DNA of 64,000 bases from Drosophila miranda (Eukaryota > Arthropoda > Insecta > Diptera > Drosophilidae): positions 19,341,515 through 19,405,514 of the forward strand of contig NW_022881603.1 of NCBI RefSeq assembly GCF_003369915.1, given 5' to 3'. Below the pieces are notes generated by a model that had not been told where the DNA came from, made no database searches, and saw only the letters and a program-made list of their open reading frames with translations. Made by a program: the position numbers and the translations under genes. Below, piece after piece: positions 61,337-64,000 of the stretch. How positions within the stretch are numbered: position 1 is the first letter of the stretch; every line of letters starts with the position of its first letter.

Positions 61337-61696
61337 ACTGTAGAGTTGCGGTGTCCGCAGCAACTCACAACGTTCCCCTCGTTTTCATTATTTCTTTTAT
61401 ATTTGCTACGTTTTTTTCTCTCACTTTATCTTCTTTTGCGTTTAGTTTCTGGCTTTCAGCCCAATTTAATAGTTTTTCGATTTGTTGAAAAGCAAATGCC
61501 AGCCAGAGCACAGAAAATAAATTGTCACAAAAATACTAGTCAACTCCTCTCGTTCTTGTTCTGTTCGCCGCAAAAACCGCCGGGCCATACGGGCCGGGCA
61601 GGCATGACGACAAAGTTTCCTCCAGGACACACTCGAACCAGAAACAGAACCAGAAGCTCGAGACGGCGACAGACTCCTTGGCCTTATCTTTATCAG

Positions 61697-64000
61697 TTTC
61701 GGGGAGGCGAGTGAAAAGCACAGCGATGTCCTTGTCGTCACATATCGAGTGCAAAAAGTTCGACGACTGCCCAATTGCTGCACTTTTCCATTGCTCGCTC
61801 CCCTCCCCCTCCCCGTCCTGGACTGAAGGACTGGAGTCAAGCTGTAAATAACTTCAGATTGAAGAAGAAATGGATCAACTTAGTAAAAAAATAACCAACT
61901 GTCTTTTTTAAATGTCCCATAAAATCTCATAAAAGCGCATAAATGCCTCTATGGTTGTAAATATGCTCGTTCTGGTCTCGGGCCCGACATGCACTCAATG
62001 AATGAAATGTGTGCACAATGTTGAAAATAGATGTGACACTCATCCCCCGCCCCCCGAAAGTGGGGTTGTGTCTTCGATTTCCTTCTCCATCTCGTGCCTG
62101 CCGCTGCGGCTGCCTGCTCCTGATGGTATTGTTGCTGCTCATACGGCTGGCAGGGCATGTAGTGCTGGGTTGTACAACTTCCGCTTATATGGCCAACACA
62201 ACAGCATGATAAATTGATGGCTGCCAGCGCGGTGCTTTAAAAATGCAAAGAAGGCCGACTACCCAGAGGAAAGTGAGTGCGTGCGTGCGAAGGGGTTGAG
62301 TGTTCGGAGTAACCTTTTAGCTTCCAAGTCCTCTGCACCGAATGGAACCCACAAACGTGACCAGCTTTTATTCTCGCATGAGCGTTGCCAGACATTGAAG
62401 AAAAGGATACACATTGTACTCTACATGTCATATATAAATACACCAACTGGCTATGAAATGACGCCGATGATTCAAACATTAGGTGCCGCCAGGTTCAGGT
62501 TCAGATTTAGATTTCGCGTAACCATTTAAAATGTATTAATATAATAAAAAGACCGATGCAACCAGCGTCCCAAAAAAAAACAGTGCCAACGGCAGAGTTA
62601 TAAAATCTTAGCAGAAAAAAATCTTTCCCCCACAATAGGCCAAATCTCAATTCCTTCAATATATAGCAGATTATTATATTTGATTTTCAATTTACTTTTA
62701 TTTTATGCATTTTATTCTCGAACAAAACAACCTGGAAGAGAGAGATAACATAATTAACACATTGATTTGGAAACTAATTCAAGTTCTTAATGGAAATGAA
62801 TAATCAGTTGGGGAAAGAAGACAAAATCAGCATGATGTTTGAGATTCTAAGAAGAAAAAACCACTAAGGGCTTCTTCATCATTTCAAAAGAGCAACATGA
62901 ATACTTTAAGCACAATATACCTCTGTTGTTATAATGATCGGAAAAGGTATTTTCCTGTTGGCTGGTGGCTACGCCCACAAACGTACTAACAAAGACTATA
63001 CAATACCAAGATGTTGCATGAGCGACCAAAAAGCTGTTCTATGGCGGGTCCTAACATTAGGACCCAAAAGGCACGAGGGAGCGCGCGGGGTTTCAATTCC
63101 CTTTTCGCCTGTACTTCGTCTCTACCGCGACCCCGCTGCCCATCGGTTTCGTCTGTTCGGCAATGCCTTCACCAGCAACGAAATAATTCTGGACTCTAAT
63201 TCGAGCCTCAGCACCGTCGAAGCGGTGTTCGCGGATCGCCGATGTCTTTGGAGCGGCACAGTGGGACCTTTGGCCGTCTCAGCTTGCTAAATTAGTTAGT
63301 GAATATGAGTTCAATAAATATTTGCACACTGAAAAAATGTTAAACTTTGAGTGCTTATATCTCCTAAACTAAAACTATCTTGAAAATTCGATTGGAAAAT
63401 TCTCTATTAGATGCGTACATTAAATTTATCTAAAGCACTCATACAATTGTTTGACTATTTCGGCTGAGTCCCCACTGTGCCGCGCCAAAGACATCAGCGA
63501 CCACGCTGCCCTACGGTTTCGGCACGCAGCCACTGACATGCTTTCACACCGACTCGACGCTGACCGAGGCATTGACGAAGCCGAGTAGCATTTAGGAGGC
63601 GAAGGTAGCGTAAAAGAGAATTGAAGTACTAGCCCCGCGCGCCCGTACCGTGAAGCGTCAAACGAAAATAGAAAAAGCATTTGTTCTTCATGCAACATCT
63701 TGGTATTGTATAGTCTTTGGTACTAACAAAATGTGAATATGTGCCGATCCCTGATCGAAAGGGAACATATCTCCAAATAAAATAAATAAATTTAATGTAC
63801 GCATCTAATAGAGAATTTTCCAATCGAATTTTCAAGATAGTTTTAGTTTAGGAGATATAAGCACTCAAAGTTTAACATTTTTTCAGTGTGCAAATATTTA
63901 TTGACTAACTAACTAATTTAGCAAGCTGAGACGGCCAAAGGTCCCACTGTGCCGCTCCAAAGACATCGGCGATCCGCGACCACCGCTTCGACGGTGCTGT
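61697..64000 (+). repeat. Array unit 11 (partial, cut by window end)
   Basis: The unit continues beyond the window. It lacks the 87-bp box (junction near 62360), has a private deletion of about 90 bp near 61873 that removes the CA-repeat stretch, and has a type I palindrome starting at 62990 whose minus arm is cut by the window end. Confidence 0.93.
62990..64000. repeat. Type I palindrome, unit 11 (cut by window end)
   Basis: Plus arm, loop and the first part of the minus arm are present. The remaining minus arm, about 160 bp, should lie just past the window. Confidence 0.72.

Larger units (their letters stand above)
57067..61696 (+). repeat. Array unit 10 (4630 bp)
   Basis: Full unit with the 87-bp box, a type II palindrome (58516-59548) and a short GTCY tract near 60440. 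It is the third unit with the rearranged palindrome, after units 4 and 6. Confidence 0.95.

Noticed and set aside
62281-62529. 82-codon plus frame ending in RFRFRFRV
   Set aside because: The Arg-Phe repeats are the translation of a degenerate 6-bp GGTTCA/GATTTA repeat. The frame is absent in units with the 87-bp box. A neuropeptide-like reading is not supported.

Overview
The window is eukaryotic, repeat-rich DNA from a Drosophila-type fly. The case rests on a DINE-1/mini-me-type element with its GTCY (GTCT/GTCC) microsatellite in every repeat unit, a LOA-clade (LOA/Bilbo/TRIM/Baggins-type) LINE carrying an RNase H domain, fly-type splice signals and AT-rich non-coding DNA. The species cannot be named from the sequence. 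The long tandem array with nested elements would suit heterochromatin, a Y chromosome or an amplified neo-sex-chromosome segment; that is inference.

Layout. The whole window is one head-to-tail array of a unit of about 4.7 kb. Using one anchor (a GGGGAGGC-containing point equal to base 1), units start at 1, 4706, 9409, 14160, 18728, 23522, 29199, 35648, 54476, 57067 and 61697 (the last cut by the window end). Each unit holds, in order: (1) about 1.4 kb of AT-rich non-coding DNA with a TATA-like box; (2) a palindrome of about 1.17 kb, with a GC-rich plus arm of about 440 bp, a loop of about 356 bp and a minus arm of about 378 bp that is nearly identical outside three indels; (3) about 0.75 kb with minus-strand exon-like remnants of a host gene; (4) a DINE-1/mini-me-like element of about 1.06 kb bounded by 13-bp inverted ends; (5) about 340 bp of flank leading into the next unit.

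Variation between units. Units 4, 6 and 10 have a rearranged palindrome. Units 6 and 7 carry the DINE-like element twice. Units 7 and 8 keep a longer version of the gene remnant that a shared deletion of about 550 bp removed elsewhere. Unit 9 has lost about 2 kb between the palindrome and the DINE interior. Unit 8 is expanded by about 14 kb (38786-52838) of minus-strand LOA-clade LINE: one nearly full-length copy and two rearranged copies in tandem, separated by identical spacers of host intron, plus a small inverted 3' piece.

The only strong protein-coding signals are the LINE ORFs, all damaged: ORF1, and ORF2 with endonuclease, reverse transcriptase, RNase H and a C-terminal Cys/His motif. 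No intact host gene, rRNA, tRNA or CRISPR was found. The most interesting object is the tandemly amplified inverted repeat. Its architecture is that of a long-hairpin RNA (hpRNA/endo-siRNA) locus such as those known to silence selfish or testis genes in Drosophila. Transcription and targets cannot be judged from sequence.
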